From an uncultured Bacteroidales bacterium (GTDB lineage: Bacteria > Bacteroidota > Bacteroidia > Bacteroidales > UBA932): a DNA stretch of 64,000 nucleotides. The stretch's first letter is position 1; the number at the start of each line of letters is the position of its first letter. Of this stretch, positions 44,337 to 53,438 are shown in pieces. Made by a program: the position numbers and the translations under genes. The notes beneath the pieces are model-generated. The model was not told the origin of the DNA, did no database searches, and was given only the letters and a program-made list of their open reading frames with translations. The stretch is from assembly GCA_946415475.1 (NCBI GenBank), contig CAMKSQ010000001.1, positions 1 through 64,000 of the forward strand, given 5' to 3'.

Positions 44337-46082
44337 ATGAAAACCCGTTTTCTCCTTTCCATCGCCCTCCTGTCGGGCCTCATGCTGTCTTGCACGCACA
44401 AACTCAAAGACGGCGACTACACCCTTACGGTGCTCTCTACCAACGACGTTCACGGCACCTGGTTCGACTCCACCTATGTCGATGGCAAGGTGCGCAAGTC
44501 GCTCTTCGCCATGAACTACTACATCGACAGTGTCCGTACGGCCGATGGCTTTGGCAACGTCCTGCTGGTGGACGCCGGCGACTGTCTGCAGGGAGATAAC
44601 GCCCCGTATTACTTCAACTATGTCGATACGATTACGCCGCACCTCTTCCCCCGCCTGCTGGAATACATGCAGTACGATGCCGTCGCCATGGGCAACCACG
44701 ACATCGAAACCGGCCATAAAGTGTACGACCGCGTGGCGGCGGACCTGAAACGCGCCGGCGCACCGTTCCTGGCAGGCAATGCCATCCGCAACGACAACGG
44801 GGAGCCCTACTTCCCCCTGTACAAGATGGTGGAGAAAGCCGGACTGCGGATTGCCGTTATCGGCTATAACAATGCCAACATCAAAGCTTGGCTCTCTGAG
44901 GAACTCTGGAGCGGCATGCACTTCGTTTCCATCGCCCAGATTATCCAGGCCGATGTGGACAAGGTGCGCGCCAAGGAGCATCCGGACGTAGTAATCGCCG
45001 CCATGCACTCCGCCTGCGGCCAGGGAGACGGAACCGTTCTGGAAGCGGAAGCCCTGGATGCCTTCAACCTGGTAAAGGGTGTCGATTGGATTATCTGCGG
45101 CCACGACCATCGTCCTTATGTGGAGACGCGTGACACCTGCGCGCTACTCAATTCCGGCAGCCACAGCCGTTATGTGGCGCACGGAAAAATGCACCTGAAG
45201 GTGGAAAACGGCCAGATTGTGAGCAAATCCTTCGAGACCGACCTCATTCCCGTTAAAGCGGAAAAGGCCGATCCCGTCATGCGCGAATATTTCCGCAAAG
45301 ATTTTGAAGCGGTGCGTGACTTCACGCTTCAGGAAGTGGGTATCCTGAACACGGAACTGTACACCCGCGATGCATACAAGGGCATGTGCGATTACATGAA
45401 CCTCATCCACACGCTGAGCCTGGCGCAGGCCCCGGCACAGATTTCCTTTGCCGCTCCCCTCACCTACAACGGCCACGTAAAAGCGGGGACGCTGGTTTTC
45501 AACGACCTGTTCACCATCTATCCGTTTGAGAATCAGTTATATGTAGTGAGCATGACCGGTGCGGAAATCCAGAAGTACCTGGAGGTTTCCTACGACAAAT
45601 GGATTTGCACCATCTACAAGCCCACGGACCACGTGCTCCAGATTCAGAGCCGGGACGATCCCCGCACCCAGCAGCGCGGCTGGTCGTTCGTAAATCGTGC
45701 CTACAACTTTGACTCCGCCGCCGGCATCAACTACACGGTGGATGTCACCAAACCTTTCGGCAGCCGCATTCAGATCAGCTCCATGGCCGATGGGACCCCG
45801 TTCCAGGCGGAGAAGACCTACAACGTAGCCATGACCTCCTACCGCGCCAGCGGTGGCGGCGACCTGAAGGAGGCCGGCATAGACACAGACCAGATTGACC
45901 AGCGCATCGTGGCCCGCTATCCGGAAATCCGGAACCTGCTGTACGACTACCTCATGGAGAACGGCTCCATCGACCCGGAAGTCATTGGTAATCCGGCAGT
46001 GATTGGTAAGTGGGAGTTTGTTCCCGAGAAGCTCGCCCGTCCCGCCCTGGAGCAGGACATGGCGCTGCTGTTCAAACGCTGA
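44337..46082 (+). CDS. 5'-nucleotidase/UDP-sugar hydrolase family lipoprotein
   Basis: The 581-aa protein has a lipoprotein signal (LLSGLMLSCTH) and the two-domain UshA layout. The N-terminal metallophosphoesterase shows STNDVHG, DAGDCLQGD, GNHDIETGH and GHDHRPY for the dinuclear metal site; the C-terminal 5_nucleotid_C domain holds the substrate-binding part around YPFENQLYVVSMTG. It likely dephosphorylates nucleotides outside the cytoplasm, giving nucleosides to salvage enzymes such as the nearby phosphorylases. Confidence 0.92.
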   Translation: MKTRFLLSIALLSGLMLSCTHKLKDGDYTLTVLSTNDVHGTWFDSTYVDGKVRKSLFAMNYYIDSVRTADGFGNVLLVDAGDCLQGDNAPYYFNYVDTITPHLFPRLLEYMQYDAVAMGNHDIETGHKVYDRVAADLKRAGAPFLAGNAIRNDNGEPYFPLYKMVEKAGLRIAVIGYNNANIKAWLSEELWSGMHFVSIAQIIQADVDKVRAKEHPDVVIAAMHSACGQGDGTVLEAEALDAFNLVKGVDWIICGHDHRPYVETRDTCALLNSGSHSRYVAHGKMHLKVENGQIVSKSFETDLIPVKAEKADPVMREYFRKDFEAVRDFTLQEVGILNTELYTRDAYKGMCDYMNLIHTLSLAQAPAQISFAAPLTYNGHVKAGTLVFNDLFTIYPFENQLYVVSMTGAEIQKYLEVSYDKWICTIYKPTDHVLQIQSRDDPRTQQRGWSFVNRAYNFDSAAGINYTVDVTKPFGSRIQISSMADGTPFQAEKTYNVAMTSYRASGGGDLKEAGIDTDQIDQRIVARYPEIRNLLYDYLMENGSIDPEVIGNPAVIGKWEFVPEKLARPALEQDMALLFKR

Positions 46083-46087
46083 ATCCC

Positions 46088-46135
46088 CAAGTCCCTCCCC
46101 CGAGGGGAGGGGTTTCGGGAGGGAGTAACGTGGAT
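46088..46135. repeat. Dispersed hairpin repeat, copy 2
   Basis: CCCTCCCCCGAGGGGAGGG hairpin followed by GGGAGGGAGTAACGTGGATG. The same order, with a slightly different stem, appears inverted at 126-170. Each copy lies just past the 3' end of a transcription unit. Confidence 0.55.
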
Positions 46136-46142
46136 GTTTTCA

Positions 46143-46188
46143 TGCAAAGATGAAGGGATTTAGCCTCTAAATCCCTTCATCTTTTGCA
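46143..46188. terminator. Terminator hairpin overlapping the ffh stop codon
   Basis: GATGAAGGGATTTAG and CTAAATCCCTTCATC pair perfectly over 15 bp with a 3-nt loop, extended by TGCAAA/TTTGCA outside. The 5' arm on the minus strand encodes the last residues MKGF of Ffh and the stop codon lies in the loop region. It also stands where the 5'-nucleotidase transcript should end, so it may serve both strands. Confidence 0.8.
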
Positions 46189-47482
46189 TTAAGGAGCCCG
46201 TTGCTACGCCCTTCATGAGCTTGCGGGTTCCTTCAAACTGCTTCAGCAGCTTGTTCACATCCGGAACGGAGGTGCCGGATCCGTCTGCTATGCGCTTGCG
46301 GCGGGAACCGTTGATGGCTTCCGGATGCTCGCGCTCGTACGGGGTCATGGACAGGATAATGGCTTCCGTGCTCTTGAAGGCATCGTCCGGAATATCGACA
46401 TCCTTGAGGGCCTTTCCTACGCCGGGAATCATGGAGGCCAGGTCTTTCATGTTGCCCATCTTTTTCACCTGCTGGATTTGCTGATAGAAATCCCATAGCG
46501 TGAACTGGTCTTTGGCCAGTTTCTTCTTGAGTTCGCGGGCCTGTTTTTCGTCGTACTGCTCCTGTGCTTTCTCTACCAGGGAGACCACGTCACCCATGCC
46601 CAGGATGCGGTCTGCGATGCGTTCCGGATGGAAGACATCCAGCGCCTCCAGCTTTTCACCGGAGCTGACGAACTTGATGGGTTTGCCCACCACGGCCTTG
46701 ATGGAAAGGGCCGCACCGCCACGGGTGTCGCCATCCATCTTGGTGAGTACCACACCGTCGAAATCCAGGCGGTCGTTGAAGGCCTTGGCAGTTTCAACGG
46801 CATCCTGACCGGTCATGGCGTCCACCACGAAGAGGGTTTCCGTGGGCTGGATGGCCTGGTGCAGGGCGGAAATCTCGTCCATGAGCTGCTGGTCCACGGC
46901 CAGACGGCCGGCGGTATCGACAATAACTACACTGAAGCCTTCCGCCTTGGCTTTGGCGATGGCAGCCTTAGCAATCTTGATGGGGTCCTTCTCCCCTTCC
47001 TCGGTGTAAACCGGCACGCCGATACTTTCTCCCAGCAGGATTAACTGGTCGATAGCGGCAGGACGGAACGTGTCGCAAGCCGCCAGCAGCACCTTCATGC
47101 CACGCTTGGACTTGATATGCAGGGCCAGTTTGCCGGAGAAAGTGGTTTTACCGGAACCGTTGAGACCGGCCACCAGCACAACCGCGGGATTCCCCTTGAT
47201 ATTGATGTCCTGGGCCTGGGAGCCCATGAACTCCGCCAACTCGTCGTGGGTGATTTTCACCATCATCTGCTGGGGCTTCACGGCAGTGAGCACGTTGGCA
47301 CCCATGGCTTTCTCCTTCACGCGGTCGCAGAACTCCTTGGCCACTTTGTAGCTTACGTCGGCATCCAGCAAAGCCTTGCGGATATCCTTGACGGTTTCTG
47401 CAACGTTGATCTCGGTGATTTTACCTTCACCCTTCAATATTTTGAAAGACCGTTCCAGTCTTTCGCTCAAGTTCTCAAACAT
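46160..47482 (-). CDS. ffh: Signal recognition particle protein Ffh
   Basis: Ffh binds SRP RNA and signal sequences and delivers nascent chains to FtsY. The 440-aa protein has the N domain, the GTPase P-loop GLNGSGKTTFS, DTAGRL, TKMDGDTRGG, and a methionine-rich M domain with the SRP-RNA motif SRRKRIADGSG. I start at MFENLSERL (47482), 23 nt after a TATCTTTG promoter; the longer ORF is upstream of it. The end of the gene is folded into its terminator. Confidence 0.97.
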   Translation of the reverse strand: MFENLSERLERSFKILKGEGKITEINVAETVKDIRKALLDADVSYKVAKEFCDRVKEKAMGANVLTAVKPQQMMVKITHDELAEFMGSQAQDINIKGNPAVVLVAGLNGSGKTTFSGKLALHIKSKRGMKVLLAACDTFRPAAIDQLILLGESIGVPVYTEEGEKDPIKIAKAAIAKAKAEGFSVVIVDTAGRLAVDQQLMDEISALHQAIQPTETLFVVDAMTGQDAVETAKAFNDRLDFDGVVLTKMDGDTRGGAALSIKAVVGKPIKFVSSGEKLEALDVFHPERIADRILGMGDVVSLVEKAQEQYDEKQARELKKKLAKDQFTLWDFYQQIQQVKKMGNMKDLASMIPGVGKALKDVDIPDDAFKSTEAIILSMTPYEREHPEAINGSRRKRIADGSGTSVPDVNKLLKQFEGTRKLMKGVATGSLMQKMKGFRG

Positions 47483-47505
47483 ATCAAATCCTTTTGAATA
47501 GCCTA

Positions 47506-47513
47506 CAAAGATA
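47506..47513 (-). promoter_or_regulatory. Promoter -7 element for ffh
   Basis: The minus strand reads TATCTTTG, an exact TAnnTTTG match, with 23 nt to the ffh ATG. Confidence 0.7.
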
Positions 47514-47654
47514 CGGATTTTGGCGGAAGAATGGAAATCGACAAAAAAAATTGGCCCAAAGGACGTTGTTTTACACGAATCGGTAGAAAAGTTCCCGAAA
47601 AAATTCACGTTTCTGAATCTGCGTTCCGGGAAAGTCCCCTACCTTCGCACTGGA

Positions 47655-47671
47655 CCGGACACGGTGTCCGG
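47655..47671. promoter_or_regulatory. 17-bp palindrome upstream of the DUF4493 lipoprotein gene
   Basis: CCGGACAC-G-GTGTCCGG is a perfect interrupted palindrome located 20 bp before the ATG at 47692 and just before a weak -7-like TAAAGATTTG. It may be an operator or a leader hairpin. The rest of the 209-bp gap contains the ffh promoter and no gene. Confidence 0.4.
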
Positions 47672-47691
47672 CCGGTAAAGATTTGTGCTGT

Positions 47692-48777
47692 ATGAAATTG
47701 AAAAAACTCTGGGTGATGCTCCCGCTAGTGGCCGGACTCACCGCCTGTGACGACTTCTCGGCCCTCAAAGGGCTGAAAGAGCAAGGGGAACTCCGCTGGG
47801 TGCTGGACAAAAGCATCGACACAAAAGCGACGGAAGAAATTCCCGACACCAACGATTTTCTTCTCACCATCCGCGACGGCGATGGCAGTATTCTGTACGA
47901 GGGAAACTATGGCGATTCTCCCCAATACCTGAAGGTGGATCCGGGCAGTTACACCATCAGGGTGATGTCTATTCCCTTTTCCGCACCGGCTTTTGCGCGC
48001 CCGCAATACGGAGATGAACAAGTGGTAGTGGTATCGGCCGGACAGAAAATCACCGCGCACCTGAACTGTACGCTGCAAAATGCCGGCATCCGCCTCAAAA
48101 TTGCACCGGATTTCCTTACCACTTTCCCGGACGGCGTGCTTTTCGTCAGTCAAAACAGCGTGAAGCTCAAGTACACCTACACGGAAAAACGCATCGCCTA
48201 TATGTTTCCGGGCAAGGTTTCCGTCATCCTGTACAACAACGCCCAGGACCAGACGCTCTTCACCCGGGAGCTGGAGCCCCGCGAGATTCTCACCGTGAGT
48301 ATATCTGCCCCGGCCAATGGCAGTGCAAGCGGTCAGGTGAAGGTAGCGGTCGATACCTCCAAGGTGTGGTCCAACGAGCAGTATGTCATTGGTGGTGACA
48401 ATGACAGTGGCAGCGGGAACGACGGCGGCGAATGGAAAAATGCCATCGCCGTGGGAGATGCCTACAAGCACGTGGGTGAGACCGGTGTTTGGCTATACGG
48501 CTATATAGTAGGCGGCGATTTGACATCGGCCGGAAAGTCGGTGAAGACGGACGGCATCAGCAAAAACACCCACATCGCCCTGGCGGAGCGCTCTTCCATT
48601 ACCGCCAAAGAAGACTGCGTGGCGGTGGAACTGCCCAAGGGTAGCGTACGCGACGCCCTGAACCTGGTGGGCCACCCGGATTTACGGGGCCGACGGGTCT
48701 ATGTAAAAGGAAATATCGTAGAAAGCTACTTTGGGACGACGGGCCTGAAGGGCACTTCCGAGTATCACCTCAATTAG
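47692..48777 (+). CDS. DUF4493/DUF6359-type surface lipoprotein
   Basis: The 361-aa protein has a lipoprotein signal (LPLVAGLTACDDF). Residues about 45-230 look like the DUF4493 domain of Bacteroidales surface lipoproteins (FLLTIRDGDGSILYEGNY), and after a linker rich in Gly, Ser and Asn (GGDNDSGSGNDGG) the last 110 residues match DUF6359-like sequences (AIAVGDAYKHVGETGVWLYG). A role in cell-surface assembly or binding is likely but unproven. Its stop overlaps that of the convergent cls gene by 3 bp. Confidence 0.75.
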   Translation: MKLKKLWVMLPLVAGLTACDDFSALKGLKEQGELRWVLDKSIDTKATEEIPDTNDFLLTIRDGDGSILYEGNYGDSPQYLKVDPGSYTIRVMSIPFSAPAFARPQYGDEQVVVVSAGQKITAHLNCTLQNAGIRLKIAPDFLTTFPDGVLFVSQNSVKLKYTYTEKRIAYMFPGKVSVILYNNAQDQTLFTRELEPREILTVSISAPANGSASGQVKVAVDTSKVWSNEQYVIGGDNDSGSGNDGGEWKNAIAVGDAYKHVGETGVWLYGYIVGGDLTSAGKSVKTDGISKNTHIALAERSSITAKEDCVAVELPKGSVRDALNLVGHPDLRGRRVYVKGNIVESYFGTTGLKGTSEYHLN

Positions 48778-50228
48778 AGCTGGCGGTAGAACAGCCGCAT
48801 GAAATGCGAGCCCATCTCGTAGTACCAGGTGCGGCTGTCTCTCCAGCTTTCCAGCGTCCACTCCACGCTGTCCTTGCCGTCTTCCAGGAACTGTGATTTG
48901 CCATAAGCGGCAATTTCCTTATCGTAGATAAAGCAGTTTGCCTCCGTATTGATAAAGAAACTGCGCATGTCCAGGTTAGAAGCGCCGACAATGGCCAGAC
49001 AATCGTCGCAGACCAAGCTTTTGGAATGGATGAACGCGCCGCTGCGTTCGAAAATGCGTACGCCTGCCGCCAGACATTCGGCATAGACCGAACGGTTGGC
49101 CGGGCCGATAAGCGGGGTATCTACCTTCTTGGGCAACATGAGCCGTACATCCACCCCACGGAGCGCAGCGCTCTTGAGCGCATTCAGGAACGAGGTAGGT
49201 GGAATAAAGTACGGCGTGTGGAGATAGACATAGTCACGGGCGTTCTGCAGAATCCACTCATACCCCAGGAGTGTAGCCGGATGCTGATTTTCCGCAGCGT
49301 CCGTCACCACCTGCATGCACTTGTCCTTGAAAGGCGCATCCCAGGTAATGGAATCGGGCAGCGGGAAATAATACCGGAGCGGATGGCTCAAGCGTCCACC
49401 GGAAGACACCCAGCTGTCGATAAATGAGGCCTGCAGGCGTGCCACTGCCGGACCTTCTATGCGCAGGTGCGTATCCCGCCACTTGTAGAAGTAGTTGTCG
49501 TTCAGGTTCATGCCTCCGGTGTAGGCTATCTGGCCGTCTATCACCACAATTTTGCGGTGGTTCTGGCAGTTGATGCGCATCAGGAAAGAGCGGAAACCGT
49601 TGCGGATATGCGTATAAGGCAGCACCTCCATCCCCTCTCTGGCCATATTGCGGAAATAGGAACGGGGGATGTTCCGGCCGATCATGTTGTTGTTCAGGAA
49701 ACGCACCTCCACCCCTTCCTTCACTTTCTGCAGCAGGGCATCACGCACTTCCATACCGGCTTTATCGTTGCCAAAACGGAAATATTCGATATGAATGAAT
49801 TTCTTCGCCTTGCGGATGTCCTCCAGGAGAAGTTCCCGCTTGCGGAGGCCGGAAGTGATGATTTCCAGGGAATTGCCTTCGTACACCCGGTTGCCGTCCC
49901 CGCAAGCGCGAAGCATCTGTGCCAAAGGATGAAAACGCGCGTCCACCTTATCAAGGTTACTCTCCGGGAACAATTTATGTTCCAAATCCTCAGGCATCTG
50001 TTCGAACAGCTTAAGGGTACGGGCATGCAAACGCTCACGCACGACTTCCCGCCTGTAGTTGATCCCAAACAGGCAGTAGGCAATCAGGCCAAGAACGGGT
50101 AACAGGGCAATGAACAACAGCCATAGAACCTGGACATCCGCTTCCTTCTCTCCGCGAAGGATCTGCCAGATGATACCCAGCGCAAGGATAACACGCAAGA
50201 TGAGTCCTATGATTAGTGTAAGTGGCAT
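48774..50228 (-). CDS. cls: Cardiolipin synthase, phospholipase D type
   Basis: This membrane enzyme makes cardiolipin from phosphatidylglycerol. The 484-aa protein has two N-terminal helices (LTLIIGLILRVILALGII, VLWLLFIALLPVLGLIAY) and two HKD motifs, NHRKIVVIDGQIAYTGG and FIHSKSLVCDDCLAIVGAS. I start at 50228 (MPLTLIIG): a near-consensus TAAATTCG at 50244-50237 lies between this ATG and the longer ORF start. Confidence 0.92.
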   Translation of the reverse strand: MPLTLIIGLILRVILALGIIWQILRGEKEADVQVLWLLFIALLPVLGLIAYCLFGINYRREVVRERLHARTLKLFEQMPEDLEHKLFPESNLDKVDARFHPLAQMLRACGDGNRVYEGNSLEIITSGLRKRELLLEDIRKAKKFIHIEYFRFGNDKAGMEVRDALLQKVKEGVEVRFLNNNMIGRNIPRSYFRNMAREGMEVLPYTHIRNGFRSFLMRINCQNHRKIVVIDGQIAYTGGMNLNDNYFYKWRDTHLRIEGPAVARLQASFIDSWVSSGGRLSHPLRYYFPLPDSITWDAPFKDKCMQVVTDAAENQHPATLLGYEWILQNARDYVYLHTPYFIPPTSFLNALKSAALRGVDVRLMLPKKVDTPLIGPANRSVYAECLAAGVRIFERSGAFIHSKSLVCDDCLAIVGASNLDMRSFFINTEANCFIYDKEIAAYGKSQFLEDGKDSVEWTLESWRDSRTWYYEMGSHFMRLFYRQL

Positions 50229-50236
50229 ATAATTTG

Positions 50237-50284
50237 CGAATTTACGGATTTTCCGCGACAATACCTATTTTTGTTGTATCTTTG
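50237..50284. promoter_or_regulatory. Divergent promoters of cls and the acyl-CoA ligase gene
   Basis: TATCTTTG on the plus strand (50277-50284) lies 21 nt before the ligase ATG. TAAATTCG on the minus strand (50244-50237) is one mismatch from TAnnTTTG and lies 8 nt before cls. Confidence 0.55.
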
Positions 50285-50305
50285 CACGATTGAGAGCATC
50301 GAGGA

Positions 50306-51931
50306 ATGAAAAGTTATCTGAAGAAACTGGAAGAACAAATACGGCTCCGTGCCGACAAAATCGCCCTGTGTGACTACGGCGGCGAAAGCTATACCTATGC
50401 ACAAGTGGCAGAGCAGGTGGAAAAGTTCCACATCTTTTTCCAGGCTGCCGGTATTCGCAAAGGGGACAAGATTGCGCTCTGTGCCCAGAATTCGGCCCGA
50501 TGGGCCATCGCCTTCCTGGCCGTAAACACTTATGAGGGCGTCATCGTCCCCATCCTGCCCAACTATACGCCGGAAGGTCTTGCCCAGCTCATCCAGCATT
50601 CGGACAGTATCTTTCTCATTGCCGATGCACCCATCTGGAAAAGCCTGCGCGAGTATGAGCTCCCGCTGCTCAGGGGCGTGCTGGATGCCCGGGAATACAA
50701 GTTGCTCGCCTGTATGGACGAGCGGCTGCAAACTGCCTGGGAGGACAAAGAAAAGTTGTTTGAAGAATGCTACCCGGAAGGGGTCGGCGTGGACGATATC
50801 CACTACCCGTACAACCCGGATGCCGTCGGCATCATCAACTACACCTCCGGTACCTCCGGAGACCCCAAGGGCGTCATGCTCCGTTACGGGTCCATGTCGG
50901 ATATCGTAGAATATTGCCAGCAGCACATCCACAATGCGCCGGTAAACCTGGTATCCATGCTGCCGATGGCCCACATCTACGGCCTGGCCATCGAATTTAT
51001 CTATCCCTGCTGTACCGGCTTTTCCATCCACTTCCTGGGGAAAGCACCCTCCCCTTCCCTTCTCATCCAGGCCATGAACGAGGTGAAACCGTACCTGATG
51101 ATTACGGTACCGCTCATCATGGAGAAGATCTATGCCAACCTTATCCGGCCGCAATTGAACACCCGCTCGGCCAAGGCCATCAGCACCATTCCGGGTCTTC
51201 GTTCCTCCTTTTATCGTTCCGTCGGCAAAAAATTGCTGGCCACCCTGGGCGGAAACCTGCACACCATTATCATTGGCGGTGCGCCGCTTAGCTGGAAGGT
51301 GGAAAGCGTGCTCAAAAAGATTGAACTGCCCTATGCGGTGGGTTATGGCATGACCGAAGCCTGTCCTCTGCTCGCGTTTGACATGCCGGACGGCTATGCC
51401 CCCGGTTCCTGCGGAAAGCCCATTCACGAAATTCGGATAGACTCTTCTGAGCCAGACCGCATTCCCGGTGAAATTCAGGCCAAGGGTCCCAACCTCTTCG
51501 TCGGTTATTACAAGAATCCGGAGGCGGAAAAACAGGCATACACGGCAGACGGCTGGTTCCGAACCGGAGACCTGGGCATCATGGACGAAGGCGGCAACCT
51601 GTTCATCCGCGGCCGCATCAAAGCGCTCATTCTCAGTTCCTCCGGCCAGAATATTTACCCGGAAGAAGTGGAGCAGGTCCTGGCCCGGCATCCGCTGGTA
51701 GAAGAATCCCTGGTGGTGGACCGCGATAACAAACTGGTGGCCCTGGTGTATCCCAAAGCGGACTCCGTTAAAGGAGACGATGAAGAAGCCGTAGCGGCGC
51801 TGTCAGAGGACATCCGCAAAAAAAGCAATGACCTCCTGCCTAAATTCAGCCAGATTTTTCAGGTAGAACTGGTGGACATGCCCTTCGAGCGCACCGCCAA
51901 AGGCAGCATCAAGCGCCATCTGTACCAATAG
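50306..51931 (+). CDS. AMP-forming acyl-CoA synthetase (long-chain fatty acid:CoA ligase type)
   Basis: The 541-aa cytoplasmic enzyme has the AMP-binding P-loop YTSGTSGDPKGVML, the motif GYGMTEACP, the hinge region TGDLGIMDEGGNLFIRGRIK and a C-terminal lysine in the position after RTAKGSIKR. These are the steps that activate an acid as acyl-AMP and then the thioester. The chain length preferred is not readable from sequence. It may feed exogenous fatty acids into phospholipid synthesis. Confidence 0.9.
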   Translation: MKSYLKKLEEQIRLRADKIALCDYGGESYTYAQVAEQVEKFHIFFQAAGIRKGDKIALCAQNSARWAIAFLAVNTYEGVIVPILPNYTPEGLAQLIQHSDSIFLIADAPIWKSLREYELPLLRGVLDAREYKLLACMDERLQTAWEDKEKLFEECYPEGVGVDDIHYPYNPDAVGIINYTSGTSGDPKGVMLRYGSMSDIVEYCQQHIHNAPVNLVSMLPMAHIYGLAIEFIYPCCTGFSIHFLGKAPSPSLLIQAMNEVKPYLMITVPLIMEKIYANLIRPQLNTRSAKAISTIPGLRSSFYRSVGKKLLATLGGNLHTIIIGGAPLSWKVESVLKKIELPYAVGYGMTEACPLLAFDMPDGYAPGSCGKPIHEIRIDSSEPDRIPGEIQAKGPNLFVGYYKNPEAEKQAYTADGWFRTGDLGIMDEGGNLFIRGRIKALILSSSGQNIYPEEVEQVLARHPLVEESLVVDRDNKLVALVYPKADSVKGDDEEAVAALSEDIRKKSNDLLPKFSQIFQVELVDMPFERTAKGSIKRHLYQ

Positions 51932-51934
51932 GTA

Positions 51935-52723
51935 TTACTCCAGATACCGTTTCTGCAAGAGGAGACAATCCTCATAACTGATTTCCATAGCCTCCTCCAG
52001 GTAGCCCTGGATGGAGCCCCAGTTGGCGTCGATGAGGTCCAGTGCGTGATTGAAATTTTTCACGCTCACGCCCATGAAGGCACGGACCACCTCCTCTTCG
52101 TCTTCCCCGCCGCCGGCTGCACGGACTTCCGCACACAGACTTTCCACCAGGGGCCGATAAGAGTCGTTGGAGCGGTCGAAATCTTCCAGGATGGTGGCAC
52201 GGTCTGCGCCCAAGGCGCCCAGAATGAGCGCGGCGCCAATGCCGGTGCGGTCCTTGCCCTGCGAGCAGTGCCACAGGATAGCGCCCCCTTCCGTGTCCAG
52301 CACCAGGTTCATGAAGGTAGCATATTGCAGCTGTGAGAATTCACTCAATATCAGGGAAGGATAAAGTTCGCGGGCCTTTGCCTGAAACATTTTCATGAAC
52401 GACAGGCGGACGATGTGTTTGGGCAGGTTCAGCCATGTTTCCTCCGGGATGGCTTCCCCACTCTCCTTTTCTGCCGAAGTGTCCAGCGTAGGGAGTGTAA
52501 GATAAATGGCTCCGGGGATGGCGCGGTCCGGTTGCAGGGAAGCTTCCGGAATGGAGCGGAAATCGAAGATGCGTTTGAGATGGAATTCCTCCACGAGCCG
52601 CAGGACATCCATATCCGTGACATCGTGCAGATGGGCCGTACGCAGCAGCAGTCCGTGTTTTACGGTTTTATTCCCGATTTTTATTCCGCCTAAATCGCGG
52701 GCATTGATAATTCCCTCAAACAT
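51935..52723 (-). CDS. Tyrosine/phosphoinositide-type phosphatase
   Basis: The 262-aa protein belongs to the Y_phosphatase3-like family. The CX5R catalytic loop is HCSQGKDRTG, and the N-terminal NARDLGG block with FDFRSIPE is characteristic. The Lys and Asp in the loop (GKDRT) resemble lipid-phosphatase-like members, so phosphoinositide or phosphotyrosine substrates are both possible. TATATTTG at 52736-52729 sits 5 nt before the ATG and predicts a leaderless mRNA. Confidence 0.87.
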   Translation of the reverse strand: MFEGIINARDLGGIKIGNKTVKHGLLLRTAHLHDVTDMDVLRLVEEFHLKRIFDFRSIPEASLQPDRAIPGAIYLTLPTLDTSAEKESGEAIPEETWLNLPKHIVRLSFMKMFQAKARELYPSLILSEFSQLQYATFMNLVLDTEGGAILWHCSQGKDRTGIGAALILGALGADRATILEDFDRSNDSYRPLVESLCAEVRAAGGGEDEEEVVRAFMGVSVKNFNHALDLIDANWGSIQGYLEEAMEISYEDCLLLQKRYLE

Positions 52724-52728
52724 GAACG

Positions 52729-52756
52729 CAAATATAACAAAAAATACCTATATTTG
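52729..52756. promoter_or_regulatory. Divergent promoters of the phosphatase and cytidylate-kinase-like genes
   Basis: TATATTTG occurs on both strands, at 52736-52729 (minus, 5 nt from the phosphatase ATG) and at 52749-52756 (plus, 22 nt from the kinase ATG at 52779). An in-frame ATG at 52758 is too close to the plus-strand -7 element to be used. Confidence 0.7.
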
Positions 52757-52778
52757 TATGTTGCAACCAAGAAAGACT

Positions 52779-53438
52779 ATGGATACCAAAAAGCCCTTCG
52801 TCATTACTATCAGCCGGGAGCTGGGCTCCGGCGGACGTACCATCGGCCGCAAACTGGCCGCCCAGTTAAATGTACGCTACAGCGACAAAAACCTCATCCA
52901 GGACCTCCGGGAAAAGTTCAAGCTGTCCACCTATGAAATTGAGAAAATCAAGGGGACCAAAAAGAACTGGCTCACGGAAATGCTGGACATCGTGGCTCCC
53001 GTGCCCAATTCCGGCGCCTTCATTGGCTTCGAGGCCAACAAGGGAGACGACTGGAAACTGAACAAAGTGAAGGCGGACGATATCTTTGAGGCCGAGGCAG
53101 AAATCCTGAAAGGAATCGCTGCAGAAGGTTCCTGCGTCATCGCCGGCCGTTCGGCTTTCTTTGTGCTCAAGGACCATCCCAACAAGCTGGATATCTTCAT
53201 CCAGGCTCCGCTGGAAAAACGCGTAGAGCGAGTCATGGAAAAGCAGAACCTCACTAAGGAAGAGGCCCTCACCGTCATCGAGTCGGTAGATAAAAGCCGC
53301 GAAACCTACGTGCAACGTTATGCCGGCACCAGCCGCTACGATGTCCGCAATTATGACCTGGTCCTGAACACTGGCGACCTGTCAGACGAAGATGCCGTTG
53401 CCTGCATCCTCAAATTCATCAAATACGCAACCAAGTAA
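52779..53438 (+). CDS. Cytidylate-kinase-like family protein
   Basis: The 219-aa protein has a P-loop variant ELGSGGRTIGRKLA near residue 15, as in the cytidylate kinase-like family (PF13189 type), plus EAEILKGIAAEGSCVIAGRSA and an LID-like region around EKRVERVMEKQNL. Members are common in gut Bacteroidota, but the phosphorylated substrate is unknown and need not be CMP, since true Cmk is a separate protein. It ends one base before the convergent AddB-like gene. Confidence 0.82.
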   Translation: MDTKKPFVITISRELGSGGRTIGRKLAAQLNVRYSDKNLIQDLREKFKLSTYEIEKIKGTKKNWLTEMLDIVAPVPNSGAFIGFEANKGDDWKLNKVKADDIFEAEAEILKGIAAEGSCVIAGRSAFFVLKDHPNKLDIFIQAPLEKRVERVMEKQNLTKEEALTVIESVDKSRETYVQRYAGTSRYDVRNYDLVLNTGDLSDEDAVACILKFIKYATK

